Assembly: GCA_945890485.1 (NCBI GenBank)
Contig: CAMDCN010000023.1
Span: 59,070 to 123,069 of the forward strand
DNA from: Candidatus Sulfopaludibacter sp. SbA3
GTDB taxonomy: Bacteria > Acidobacteriota > Terriglobia > Bryobacterales > Bryobacteraceae
Length of the DNA stretch: 64,000 nucleotides
Direction of reading: 5' to 3'
A program made the translations under genes and the position numbers. How positions within the stretch are numbered: position 1 is the stretch's first letter; every line of letters begins with the position of its first letter. The notes beneath the pieces are model-generated. The model was not told the DNA's origin and did no database searches. It saw only the letters and a program-made list of their open reading frames with translations. Below are positions 26,768-35,740 of this stretch, piece after piece.

Positions 26768-29700
26768 TTAGAAGCCAAGACGGAGCCCAAAGCGGAACTT
26801 GCGTTCGTCGCTCGCGCTCGTAATCGCCATGAAGTTGTTCGGGTTGGTAACGACGCCGGCAGCATTGACGGCCATATTGCTGACGTTCGCTGCCGGGTTA
26901 CCGAAACGCGGGGTGTTGGTGAAGTTGAATGCTTCCGCCTTGAACTGGAGCACGAAGCGCTCGCTCAATTGGAAGTCCTTAAACATCGCCAGGTCCGCCT
27001 TCTGGAAGCCGGGTCCGCGAACCGAATTCCGGCCCATGGTGCCATACCGGAACACGTTGGACGGCCGCTGGAAGTTCGGATCCCGGAAGGACGAAACCTG
27101 GTAGTACTGCGTGCCAGGGCCGATGTCGCCTGTCTTCACCAATTCGCCGATCTGATCGGCGGTTTGTGTAGAGCCAGGAGCATTGAGCGACGCTGCCGCC
27201 GCCGTCACGGTAAACGGCGTTCCGCTGTAAGCCGAGTAGATACCGTTCAGTCGCCAGCCGCCGAAAACCTTGTCGGCAACACCGGTCATACCCATCGACT
27301 TACCCTTGCCAAACGGCAATTCGTAAACCCAACTCATCACGAACATGTGGGTGCGGTCATAGCCGGCCAGACCGCGGTTGCGGCCGATGTCGCTTTCGAT
27401 ATTTGTCAGCGGGAGGCCAGCCCACCCGTCGTCGTCGCTCATGTTGATCGCCTTCGACCAGGTATAGGCGCCCTTCATGAACAAGCCCTTCGACATCGAC
27501 TTGTTGAGAGCGGCCTGCAGCGAATGGTAGTTCGCATTGCCCCAGCCGTCCCACATCAAGGCTTCAATCAGTCGGTTCTGGGTACGCACGAGCGGACGGC
27601 CCTGGGGACCCGAACCGATGGGCGCGGCATTGATGTCGCGGTCCAGGAACTGCCGAACCGTTTGGTTGCCAACATAGCCTAACGAAACCAGGAACTCGGC
27701 CGGCAGGCGGCGTTCGAGCGTGTAGTTCCAGCTATGGATGTAACCACGGTTGATCTGACCGCCCCACGGGCTGCGGGGGCCCATGTTTACGGTAGGAGGC
27801 AGGGCGACGGAACCGGAGCTGATGTCCGGCAGCGGAACCTCCGGAATGCCCTGGCTCAGGGTGCCAAAGTAGCCGAACTGCGTCGGCGCCACCCAGGTGG
27901 CCGCGACGGTCGAGGGATACAAACCGCGCAAGGGCCGCGAAAGCACCATCGGGTTGTAGCTTACGCTGTAGCCGGCGCGCATTACGGTGCTGTCGTCCAA
28001 ACGCAGGGCAAAACCGATACGCGGTGAGAACAGCGTCTTTGAAGTCGACATGCCGTTGGCGACCGGCACGTTGCCGACACCGCCGATGGTCACCAGGTTT
28101 GTTGCCGGGTCCCACCGTTCAATGCCGCGGCCTTCAGCGCGCGTCATCAGCGGATAGTATTCCCAACGAACACCGATATTGAAGGTCAGCTTGCGGTTGA
28201 CCTGCCAACGATCGCGGAAGTAGAGGCCATGCTGCCATTCGCGGGTGGTCATGTCGAAGTTCTGGACCGACTTGGCGGCGCTGCCGAGGATATCGAGCAA
28301 GCCGGCCGCATAGGTGTGGTTCGCGCGGGCGACTTGGCCGAGGAGGACCACCGCATTGCCGGTTGGCGTCAGGTTGCCGCGGGGGTTGGCGATTTCCGGC
28401 TGCCAGTGATTCATGGCATGACGGATAATGTCGACGCCCCAGCGGAGCTCATGCGCGCCCTGGATCTTCGAGAAGTTGGTCGAGAACGTATACGAATTGT
28501 CCGCGTAGAAGTTCGGGTTCGAGCCGGTGCAGTTGCCCCAAGCTGTGAAGCCGTTGTTCAGGCAAGGCTGGCCGGAGTAGCGAATATCGTCCGCGCGCGA
28601 ACGGCCGCCGTTCGTGCCGGGGATGCCCCAGATTTCCGAGCCCCAGTTCTTGCCATAGTCGGGGCCGGTCGCTTCGTTCGAAAACTTCGTGTAGCCGAAG
28701 ATGCCATCGATGAGGAACGTCGGTGTCGCCGTGTAGTTGAAGCCGAAGGTCGGGATGTCGACACGGGTCTTCGCCTGGCCGATCTGGCCCAGGCCAGGAC
28801 CGGTCAATTCACCAAGTGCGCCAGCGCCGAGCACTGGAGCCTTCATCAATGAATACTTACCCCATACCGCCAACTTCTGGTTGACGTTGTAGTTCGACTT
28901 GACGTCGTACTGGTCGCGCGTCAACGCTAGGGTCGCGGAAGAGAAATAGTTACCGGTCGTGCCAAACGCATCTTGCGCCGGCTGATTCGGAAGCGGGGCC
29001 AAGGCCTGTATCTTCGTCCAGGTCGGAGAGAAACGCGAAGCCGGAATCCGGTTGTTCGCAAACGGGGTGCGGTTGGCGCCGTTGGGGTCGCCCGTCAGCG
29101 GGTCGTAGATATTGCCCAAGGCGGAATACGCCGAAAAGTCTCCGGCGCGCATGTCGGCGGGAGGCGTAGCAAAATTGCCGAACTGCGCCGTCCGCTCCGA
29201 GGTGCGTTCGTAGCTGAAGAAGTAGAACAGCTTGTTCTTGATGATCGGACCGCCCACGGTAAACCCGGGGATGTTCACGATCGACTTCGGCAGACGCGGC
29301 TTATTGATGTTCTGTTGGAAGAAGTACGGGCGGGCGTACAGATGCTGGTTGTCGTGGTACCAGAACGCCGATCCGCGGATCTGGTTCGTACCGGACTTCG
29401 TCGCCACGGTCACGGCGGCGCCGCCGGCCATGCCCTGTTCGGCGTCGAAAGACGAGGTGGAGATGTTCACCGTTTCGATCGATTCCACCGGGGGGTTATA
29501 GACCGTGTGGTGTGGCAGCCAAATATAGACATTGGTTGCCCCATCGACGCGGGTGTTGTTGTTGTTCCGGTTGGTGCCGTTTACGTTGGTGGTCAGGGAC
29601 CGGCCGGGCGAGGAGCCCACCGAGTTCTGAAACGCCGCCGGTGTCGCGCCGGGCACCAGATTAATCATGCTCTGGAAGTTCCGGTAGTTGGGCAGCGGCA

Positions 29701-30145
29701 GCTCGACAACCGTCTTGGAGGTGATCTCCGCGCGAGTATCGGAACGGTCCGTCTGCAGCGTGGCGGCCGAGGCCGAAACAGTGATCTTGTCACTGACTTG
29801 GCCCACTTCAAGCCGCGCTTCCACGCGGGTTACGCTGTTGATGGTGACGGTGATGCCAGTGCGGGTCAGGCTCCGGAAGCCTGCGGCGGTAACGACCAGG
29901 TCGTAGTTGCCGGCGGCAAGGCTGACTGCGTTATAGCGGCCTTGGTCGTCGGCTTTCACTTCGCGCTTCGCGCTGGTAGCGGTATTGGTCAAAGTTACCA
30001 GAGCGCCGGGAACGGCGGCTCCGGTGGGATCTTCGACGGCGCCGACAATCGATCCATAAAGGACCTGGGCGCTGGCTTTCGGACTCAAGGAAACGGACAG
30101 ACAAACTGCCGTTGCGAAGCACACAAATCGTGACTTCCAATTCAT
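26768..30145 (-). CDS. Oar-type TonB-dependent receptor
   Basis: An outer-membrane receptor of about 1,125 residues. The start at 30145 is chosen because GGAG sits 9 bases ahead and the signal peptide MNWKSRFVCFATAVCL...ASAQ begins there; an ATG at 30160 would make the chain five residues longer. Residues about 30-115 form the carboxypeptidase-regulatory-like beta-sandwich (YGSIVGAVEDPTGAAVPGALV). Residues about 125-240 are the TonB plug (VDGATNVYIW, and AVTVATKSGTNQIRGSAFW). The rest is a large beta-barrel with the family marks NYTLERRLPAEF, TYTWSKAINMSDDDG-like AYTWSKAINMSD, YELPFGKGK, and a final FGLRLGF. These receptors are greatly expanded in Acidobacteria; substrates are unknown (probably oligomers or peptides). 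It is followed by a strong hairpin and is monocistronic. Confidence 0.93.
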   Translation of the reverse strand: MNWKSRFVCFATAVCLSVSLSPKASAQVLYGSIVGAVEDPTGAAVPGALVTLTNTATSAKREVKADDQGRYNAVSLAAGNYDLVVTAAGFRSLTRTGITVTINSVTRVEARLEVGQVSDKITVSASAATLQTDRSDTRAEITSKTVVELPLPNYRNFQSMINLVPGATPAAFQNSVGSSPGRSLTTNVNGTNRNNNNTRVDGATNVYIWLPHHTVYNPPVESIETVNISTSSFDAEQGMAGGAAVTVATKSGTNQIRGSAFWYHDNQHLYARPYFFQQNINKPRLPKSIVNIPGFTVGGPIIKNKLFYFFSYERTSERTAQFGNFATPPADMRAGDFSAYSALGNIYDPLTGDPNGANRTPFANNRIPASRFSPTWTKIQALAPLPNQPAQDAFGTTGNYFSSATLALTRDQYDVKSNYNVNQKLAVWGKYSLMKAPVLGAGALGELTGPGLGQIGQAKTRVDIPTFGFNYTATPTFLIDGIFGYTKFSNEATGPDYGKNWGSEIWGIPGTNGGRSRADDIRYSGQPCLNNGFTAWGNCTGSNPNFYADNSYTFSTNFSKIQGAHELRWGVDIIRHAMNHWQPEIANPRGNLTPTGNAVVLLGQVARANHTYAAGLLDILGSAAKSVQNFDMTTREWQHGLYFRDRWQVNRKLTFNIGVRWEYYPLMTRAEGRGIERWDPATNLVTIGGVGNVPVANGMSTSKTLFSPRIGFALRLDDSTVMRAGYSVSYNPMVLSRPLRGLYPSTVAATWVAPTQFGYFGTLSQGIPEVPLPDISSGSVALPPTVNMGPRSPWGGQINRGYIHSWNYTLERRLPAEFLVSLGYVGNQTVRQFLDRDINAAPIGSGPQGRPLVRTQNRLIEALMWDGWGNANYHSLQAALNKSMSKGLFMKGAYTWSKAINMSDDDGWAGLPLTNIESDIGRNRGLAGYDRTHMFVMSWVYELPFGKGKSMGMTGVADKVFGGWRLNGIYSAYSGTPFTVTAAAASLNAPGSTQTADQIGELVKTGDIGPGTQYYQVSSFRDPNFQRPSNVFRYGTMGRNSVRGPGFQKADLAMFKDFQLSERFVLQFKAEAFNFTNTPRFGNPAANVSNMAVNAAGVVTNPNNFMAITSASDERKFRFGLRLGF

Positions 30146-30490
30146 CAAATGGTTCTCCATTCGCTAGAAGCGAGACTAGGTTGGGTTTTTGCGGGGCTCT
30201 TCCCGATCACTCGACCGGGTACGACGGAGGATGGAGTTGCCGCGTGAACAGTACCTAAAAGAATAGCGCAAGCGCTTTATCCCTTGCCCCGACGCACGGC
30301 TACCTAGGCACTCAGACGGTGCCGAGCCTTGCGCAGTAGGTGACGTTTGGCAGCCGATCGGCCGGAGCGGCCCAAACAAATTAAGCGCGGTTCCGGTCGG
30401 CCTGGCGAATGGATTTCGATGCCGGGCTAGTCGAGACCACGGATCAGCTTGATCGCGCGGTCTAGATCATACCCCTGCGCCGAAACAGAA
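30146..30490. other. Intergenic region upstream of the Oar receptor gene
   Basis: About 345 bases without a supported gene. It must hold the receptor promoter on the minus strand. Near 30430-30480 a short minus-strand frame reads GYDLDRAIKLIRGLD and then a stop, which looks protein-like, but it has no start of its own and lies out of frame with the end of the DUF302 gene; it may be a decayed tail. No tRNA or riboswitch pattern was recognised. Confidence 0.35.
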
Positions 30491-30874
30491 TCAGCCCGCC
30501 GCATCCTGCATCATCGCCTTCAGAACGGCTTCTACGTCAGCCGCGACCGGGCCAAGTTCCGGTACGCCGAAACTCTCCATCAGAGCCGTCGGCAGCAAAG
30601 TGGCCAAGGTATAGTGGCCCTCGCTGCCGTAAACGGAGATCCGGCATGGCAATGCCGTCGAAACCGCCGGATGGGCGTCCAGCACCCGCTTGGCCTGGAT
30701 CGGGTTGCAGACTTCGAAGATATAGCACTCCGAACCCAGTTCCACCGATTTCTTTCGCATCGTCTCCGCCAGATTGTGGACCGTTAGGATCCCGAACTTG
30801 TGCGCGGCCGCGGACTCTTCGAGGCGCTGTTGGATCTCCACAAATGGAAGTTTTGAATCGAGGGTGTAGAGCAT
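30491..30874 (-). CDS. DUF302 domain protein
   Basis: A 127-residue protein of the DUF302 family. Recognisable parts are VEIQQRLEESAAAHKFGILTVHNL, followed by CYIFEVCNPIQAKRVLDAHPAVSTALPCRISVYGS. That 'E-x-C-NP-x-A...L...P....LPC.....' pattern is the family core. The function is not known; the fold is small alpha/beta and some relatives are linked to redox or metal stress. It lies 15 bases after the stop of the large secreted propeller protein on the same strand, so the two may share a transcript. There is no signal peptide, so unlike its neighbour it stays in the cytoplasm. Confidence 0.85.
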   Translation of the reverse strand: MLYTLDSKLPFVEIQQRLEESAAAHKFGILTVHNLAETMRKKSVELGSECYIFEVCNPIQAKRVLDAHPAVSTALPCRISVYGSEGHYTLATLLPTALMESFGVPELGPVAADVEAVLKAMMQDAAG

Positions 30875-30889
30875 ACGGGAAGCCTATCA

Positions 30890-33800
30890 CTACGGCAGCA
30901 GCCATGCGCCGGCGGCCCGCCACGGACTCACTATGTTTGCAAGCGTGCTGGCCGCTGTCCAGATCACCTTGGGCCCGCTGAACCCAGCCTTGAACGTCAC
31001 GTTCAGGGAAAGGCTCAGCGTATCGCCGGACCGGTTCACGACCGATCCGAACGCATTGATCCGGCATTGGCTGTTCTCGATGCTCCCCGACCCCGGTAGT
31101 GGAATCGACTGCGCCTGCATTCCGTCGCCGTTGTCCGGAATCAGGAAGAGTTGGTTCGTCGGGGAATGATAAGCGAAGTAACAGGCTCCGGCGCCATGCA
31201 GCGCCGTATTCGTGAGTCCCCAAACCGTCTGCAGATTCGTGTGGCTGCCCTGCGCTCGATACGTAAAGCTGAGCACCGCATTGGACGCTGTACCCGCCAA
31301 AGGGTTCGCGGTGCTGGAATTGGGAAACGATGGCGAAGCCACCGGGATGTCGTAAACACCTGCGGTGCGCCAACCCGTATTCAACTCATCGGTCGTCCTG
31401 GCAGCCACATAGAGCACCTTGCCCCCGGTGAACGCCGCCTTGAATTGCGTGTTCAGCGAAAGCGTAATCGAGTTCCCCGATGTCAGCGCGGACGAGAATG
31501 CCGCGTTGATCTGGCACTGCAAATTGGCGACGAATCCGGACGTCCCCGCCCCCAGAGCCAACGGCTCGGATAGGCCTGCACTCGGCCCCGCATCATTCAC
31601 CAAATAAAGAACCCGCAGCGGCACCGAGTAAGCCACATAGCAGGCCTGGCCCCCGTTCAACGACGAGTTAATCAGAAGATTGATTACCCCCAGCCGGTTC
31701 AGCCCGTCCGGATGCGATACCGAGAACGAGAAGTTCGATGCCGTCCCCTGACCGGCCAACGGGAAGCTGCCGTTGATCACCGGCGGCCCGCCCCGCACGT
31801 CCAAATTGATCGACGCCCCGCCCAAGCTTGTAAAGCCGCCGATATTGACGGACAACGGCGCCAAGCCAGTCGATGGACCGAGCACCAAATTGCAGGTTGC
31901 AATCCCGTCACCGCCCGTTAGCGCCACCCCGTCCGGTCCCGCACATTGCGCGGTGGGTCCGCTGCCCGGAGTATTCGCCGTGAAGGCGCGCAGCGAGACA
32001 TTCGGGATCGCCTGGCCGGACTGCGGGCCGGAGATGACGACCACTCGCACGCGAATGGCATCGGCAATGGTCGACCCCGCCGCACCGGTCAGCAGGTTCC
32101 CGGCAGGAGCCAACCGTTCCACCAACGGTGGCGATGCCGATCCGCCGCCTAGCAGTTGCCCCAGTACCGTAGTCAGCAGGAAGTTCACCGTCCGGCCGCT
32201 CGCGGAAGCCGCAATTGTCTGCTGCGAATAAGAGTTCCCCGTGGGAACCCCGGTCGCGATAAACCCGATCGCCGTCCGTCCTTCCGCGTCTGTGATGCCT
32301 GTGCAGATACCCCCTGAACAGGTCACCCCTGTGAGTAAGGTTCCATCCGATGTGGAAGTGTTGAACGTGCCAGAGCCGGAGACCATCGAAAAGGTTACCG
32401 GCTGTCCGGCCAACGGCGCGCCGGCCGGATCCCGGAGCACGACCGTCAGCGGCTCGCGGATCTGAAACTGCTCCTGAACAATCTGCCCCTGCCCCCGGAC
32501 GATCGTGAGGGTGTTGCCGGAACCGGGAGAAGCGGCGGCCGTCGTCAGTTGATAGGTGGCGGCGGGCGCTGAACCCGCCTGTGCCGTCACTTGAAACGAG
32601 GTTAGCGTCGTTGGCGTTTGGACAGTCGTCTGCGCGAAGCCTTCGCTGTCGGTAAACACCGTCGCGGTGCTGACTGGCGCCGAGCCCAGGTTCGAGGAAA
32701 AATTGACGGCGGCATTGCTCAGCGGGCGGCCATTCGAATCTGTTACTCGGGCGATGAGCGGCAAGAACGGAGAACCTAGCGGGGTCGACTGCGCCGTGTT
32801 GTATGCCAGAATCGCCGACGGAGTCCCTGTCGCGGCCGCCGCCCGAAAGTAAAGCGATCCTGGGTCGGACGGGGGCATCAGCTCTCCACCCGCCGTCCCG
32901 GCCGGCGGGGAGACCGTATTGTCAAGCCGGTAAAGTGTTTCGACCGTCAGGACATAGAGATTGCGTGGAACTGGAGTTTCTAAAGACGAGACGATACCAA
33001 GTACTCGGTCCGGAGTGCCGAGATTGCCGAACTGGGCGAAATTAATGTTGAGCGGTTCCACGGTCACTTCATACAGCGCCCTCTGCTGAGCGGCCAAGGC
33101 GTATACGCGATTGTTGCGCGCCACCACAAGGGAGGTCAGGGTCACCTGGAAGTTTGGAATCGTACCCGAAAGGGTAAAGCCCGGCAACCCAATCCGGAAA
33201 AGAGAGACTCCCGTTTGCGGTGTCTCATTCACGGCCAACGCATGCAAGCCGTCCGGAGTGAAAACCAGCCGGCCCGGCCGTCCATTCACCGGAAGTTCTC
33301 GGCGGATACTGAAACTCACCGGGTCGATCTCATAAATCCGGTTTGGCGCCGTGACGTAGATCAACCCGTTGAGCCCGGTCGTGATGGAATTCACCGCCGG
33401 GAGGCTCAACGGATTCGGCAGCACCGAGTTGGTCGCCAGGTTGATCGCCGTAACCTGACCCGTCGAAAGCACGAAGGCCCGCGTCGAATCCCGCGACACC
33501 GCAATATCAATCGGATTCGGAGTCGGAATCGTGGCGATGAGCGTGTCGGCGGTCGTTTCAAAAATGGACAACGTGGAGCCCAGAATCAGAAGCCGCTGCC
33601 CATTGGGCGAGAACGCCGCGGCGACGGGCTGGATCAAGCTTTGGTTTTTTATCAGGCTGAACGGAATGGCGGAATTCACCACCCGCAGCGTGTTGCTCCC
33701 CGATCGGGCAACCGTATAGAACTTAGTACCGTTCGGGTGGACGAAGAAAAAATCAGCACCGGCGGGAGCCTCAAACGTGGGGTACGGAAGAAACGGGTTG

Positions 33801-33913
33801 ATCGTGTACGGATTAACGTTGTTCGTCAGGCTGGAAGCGCCCGGAAGTAAGAATAGTTGGGGTTGAGCCGCGGCGGAAAAAACGCAAAGGATGGTAAGTA
33901 AAAAAAGGCGCAA
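30890..33913 (-). CDS. Secreted propeller / Ig-like protein with duplicated C-terminal domain
   Basis: A 1,007-residue exported protein starting at TTG 33913, with GGAG 6-7 bases before it and signal peptide MRLFLLTILCVFSAAAQ. Residues about 30-340 look like a YVTN/NHL beta-propeller (VAAAFSPNGQRLLILG, PIDIAVSRDSTRAFVLS). Residues about 385-710 hold two to three Ig-like domains of the invasin/Big_1 kind (ARVTDSNGRPLSNAAVNFSS; LRDPAGAPLAGQPVTFSMV). Residues about 716-855 and 856-1007 are two copies of one domain sharing ACY(V/F)AY, QC(Q/R)IN and a long L-S-L-N..FKA.F.G.KV block. The domains suggest adhesion or surface display. The C-terminal domain is not one I can name. Confidence 0.87.
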   Translation of the reverse strand: MRLFLLTILCVFSAAAQPQLFLLPGASSLTNNVNPYTINPFLPYPTFEAPAGADFFFVHPNGTKFYTVARSGSNTLRVVNSAIPFSLIKNQSLIQPVAAAFSPNGQRLLILGSTLSIFETTADTLIATIPTPNPIDIAVSRDSTRAFVLSTGQVTAINLATNSVLPNPLSLPAVNSITTGLNGLIYVTAPNRIYEIDPVSFSIRRELPVNGRPGRLVFTPDGLHALAVNETPQTGVSLFRIGLPGFTLSGTIPNFQVTLTSLVVARNNRVYALAAQQRALYEVTVEPLNINFAQFGNLGTPDRVLGIVSSLETPVPRNLYVLTVETLYRLDNTVSPPAGTAGGELMPPSDPGSLYFRAAAATGTPSAILAYNTAQSTPLGSPFLPLIARVTDSNGRPLSNAAVNFSSNLGSAPVSTATVFTDSEGFAQTTVQTPTTLTSFQVTAQAGSAPAATYQLTTAAASPGSGNTLTIVRGQGQIVQEQFQIREPLTVVLRDPAGAPLAGQPVTFSMVSGSGTFNTSTSDGTLLTGVTCSGGICTGITDAEGRTAIGFIATGVPTGNSYSQQTIAASASGRTVNFLLTTVLGQLLGGGSASPPLVERLAPAGNLLTGAAGSTIADAIRVRVVVISGPQSGQAIPNVSLRAFTANTPGSGPTAQCAGPDGVALTGGDGIATCNLVLGPSTGLAPLSVNIGGFTSLGGASINLDVRGGPPVINGSFPLAGQGTASNFSFSVSHPDGLNRLGVINLLINSSLNGGQACYVAYSVPLRVLYLVNDAGPSAGLSEPLALGAGTSGFVANLQCQINAAFSSALTSGNSITLSLNTQFKAAFTGGKVLYVAARTTDELNTGWRTAGVYDIPVASPSFPNSSTANPLAGTASNAVLSFTYRAQGSHTNLQTVWGLTNTALHGAGACYFAYHSPTNQLFLIPDNGDGMQAQSIPLPGSGSIENSQCRINAFGSVVNRSGDTLSLSLNVTFKAGFSGPKVIWTAASTLANIVSPWRAAGAWLLP

Positions 33914-33987
33914 GGATAGCTCCGGGGGATGGACGCGAGCGTGACTTCACTCTACCAGATGCGCCTCGGTTCAATCCTGTTTCTACC

Positions 33988-34287
33988 TTATTGCCAGTGG
34001 ATGTTTGTAAACAGCAGCATGCCGCCCAGCGCCAGGATCGCAAACACCACCGGCGCGACCGCCGAAAGGAGGATCGCGCCAATCCAGTGGCCCTGCGCCT
34101 GCCCCACCCGGAACGACCAAAGGACCAGACCCAACGCGGTGGCGCCGGAGCCGAAAATGATGGCTTTGTGACGCCACGTCTCCATCGGGCCGGTGCCGCC
34201 CAGCAGATTGGCCAGCCAGAAAAACAGAATCAAGGGTAGAGCAATGGCAGTAATGCCGTAATAGCCGCAACGAAGAATCAGTTCCAT
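33988..34287 (-). CDS. Small membrane protein, three helices
   Basis: A 99-residue protein with three predicted membrane helices: GITAIALPLILFFWLANLLG, IIFGSGATALGLVLWSF and IGAILLSAVAPVVFAILALGGMLLF. Charged loops between them (METWRHK, RVGQAQGH) support a real membrane topology. I do not recognise a family. It is divergent from the DUF3142 lipoprotein gene and lies 74 bases upstream of the propeller gene on the same strand. No function can be assigned. Confidence 0.7.
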   Translation of the reverse strand: MELILRCGYYGITAIALPLILFFWLANLLGGTGPMETWRHKAIIFGSGATALGLVLWSFRVGQAQGHWIGAILLSAVAPVVFAILALGGMLLFTNIHWQ

Positions 34288-34346
34288 GCTACAGAGGGCG
34301 GAGCCCGGGCGCGAAGTCGATCATTTGCATCGAAAAAAACGCAAAG

Positions 34347-34361
34347 GGCACTCCGAGTGCC
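34347..34361 (+). promoter_or_regulatory. Perfect hairpin just before the DUF3142 start
   Basis: GGCACT-CCG-AGTGCC is a 6-base-pair hairpin with a 3-base loop ending 5 bases before the ATG at 34367. If that ATG is used, the hairpin covers the ribosome-binding region and would reduce initiation, or it shows that the true start is the ATG at 34394. Confidence 0.35.
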
Positions 34362-34366
34362 GCTCC

Positions 34367-35740
34367 ATGAACTATCCTGTAAACACCGGTCGCATGGGGC
34401 ACTCGAACGGTCCGCTCTACTTACTCGCCGCTACACTTCTTTTGACGGGTTGCCGCCCCGCGCCCACGCCTCCGCCGGCCGGGTTCACCACGGGATTCTG
34501 GTTCTGGCAGGGCAGTGCCTTCCGTCAGCCGCGGCCCGTTCCGCCGGTTGACGTCCTATACATTCACGTGGGCAATATCCGGTTCGACCAGTTCCCATCC
34601 GGCAGCAGGTGGTATGCCGGCGGCGACATCCCGTCTGACCTGCCGCCCGCCCGCCAATACTGGCTAGTCCTCCGTTGCGACTTACACGGCGTCCCCGATC
34701 TCAAGTCGGTTCCCCTGCTCCTCGAATCGATGCACCGCCTTGCCGCCGAAGCCAGGGATCGAAAATTAACCCTCGCCGGACTGCAACTCGATATCGATAG
34801 CCCCACCGGCGCCCTCCCCCGCTACGCGGCCTACTTGCACGCAGTGAAGCAGGGCCTGCCCCCAGGCATGGAACTTTCGATCACCGCCCTCCTCGATTGG
34901 TTTCGAACCGGCACCGCCATTCCCAAAGTCATTGCCGAGATCGACGAGTTCGTCCCGCAGTTCTACGACCTCCAGGGACCGAGAGAAAGTCTCTCCAACC
35001 CGGCCATAGCGGCCCCGCTCTCCGCGGCCCAATGGGGCCCCATCTTCAGCCGGTTTCAAAAGCGCTTCCGCATTGGCATCTCGACATTTGGCCGTGCCCG
35101 TACCGTATCCGCTCCGCACACCCAGCGAGTCATCTACTTTCACGACGCCAAGCCCTTCGACTTCGGCGTCAACCCTTACTTTGCTCTCGAAACCAGCCGC
35201 ACGCCGGCAGGCGAGCTTCTCCTCCGCTATCGAGCGACACGCGAAACCAACATTAGCTACCAGGAATTCGAACCCGGAGCCGGAGCCGAATTCGTCCTGG
35301 CCACCCCCGAAAGTATCCGTTACGCTGTCGCCGAGGCCCGGCTCCTTGGGCCTTATTGCGCCGGGGTCCTCTTCTTCCGATGGCCGTCGTCAGCCGAAAC
35401 GCTGGCCGCGCCCCCCGCCGATGTTCTCCATGCTGCCGGCGTTCTTCCCGCGAGCCCCGCCGAATCCGTACTCGTCTCCCAGGACGGCGGTTGCGCGGCC
35501 GTCCACTGCACGGATCTCATCCTTGCACCCGGCAGCCGGCTTTCCCCAACTCCGGCGTCCCTCCGAATCCGCAGTACAACTCCGATGGAATACATTCTTC
35601 CGGAGCCCGGCATCCCGCTCCGTATGGCCGGTCCACTCGAACTCTCCCTGCGCCTCCCTGCCTATACCGCTCGCGGCCAGCTCTACCTCGGCCGCGTGGT
35701 CTCCGCCCAACCCGCCCGCTTCACCCTGGAGCCACAATGA
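34367..35740 (+). CDS. DUF3142 lipoprotein
   Basis: A protein of about 457 residues with a lipoprotein signal (GPLYLLAATLLLTGC). Residues about 30-330 fit DUF3142, a TIM-barrel-like domain related to glycoside-hydrolase folds; marks are GFWFWQGSAF, LAGLQLDIDSP and LSITALLDWF near the barrel strands, with DIDSP the probable acidic site. The C-terminal 120 residues look like a beta-sandwich. The start is either ATG 34367 (adds MNYPVNTGR) or ATG 34394. Its TGA overlaps the ATG of the TPR lipoprotein gene (ATGA), so the two are translationally coupled and likely work together outside the inner membrane. Hydrolysis of a glycan is plausible but unproven. Confidence 0.85.
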   Translation: MNYPVNTGRMGHSNGPLYLLAATLLLTGCRPAPTPPPAGFTTGFWFWQGSAFRQPRPVPPVDVLYIHVGNIRFDQFPSGSRWYAGGDIPSDLPPARQYWLVLRCDLHGVPDLKSVPLLLESMHRLAAEARDRKLTLAGLQLDIDSPTGALPRYAAYLHAVKQGLPPGMELSITALLDWFRTGTAIPKVIAEIDEFVPQFYDLQGPRESLSNPAIAAPLSAAQWGPIFSRFQKRFRIGISTFGRARTVSAPHTQRVIYFHDAKPFDFGVNPYFALETSRTPAGELLLRYRATRETNISYQEFEPGAGAEFVLATPESIRYAVAEARLLGPYCAGVLFFRWPSSAETLAAPPADVLHAAGVLPASPAESVLVSQDGGCAAVHCTDLILAPGSRLSPTPASLRIRSTTPMEYILPEPGIPLRMAGPLELSLRLPAYTARGQLYLGRVVSAQPARFTLEPQ

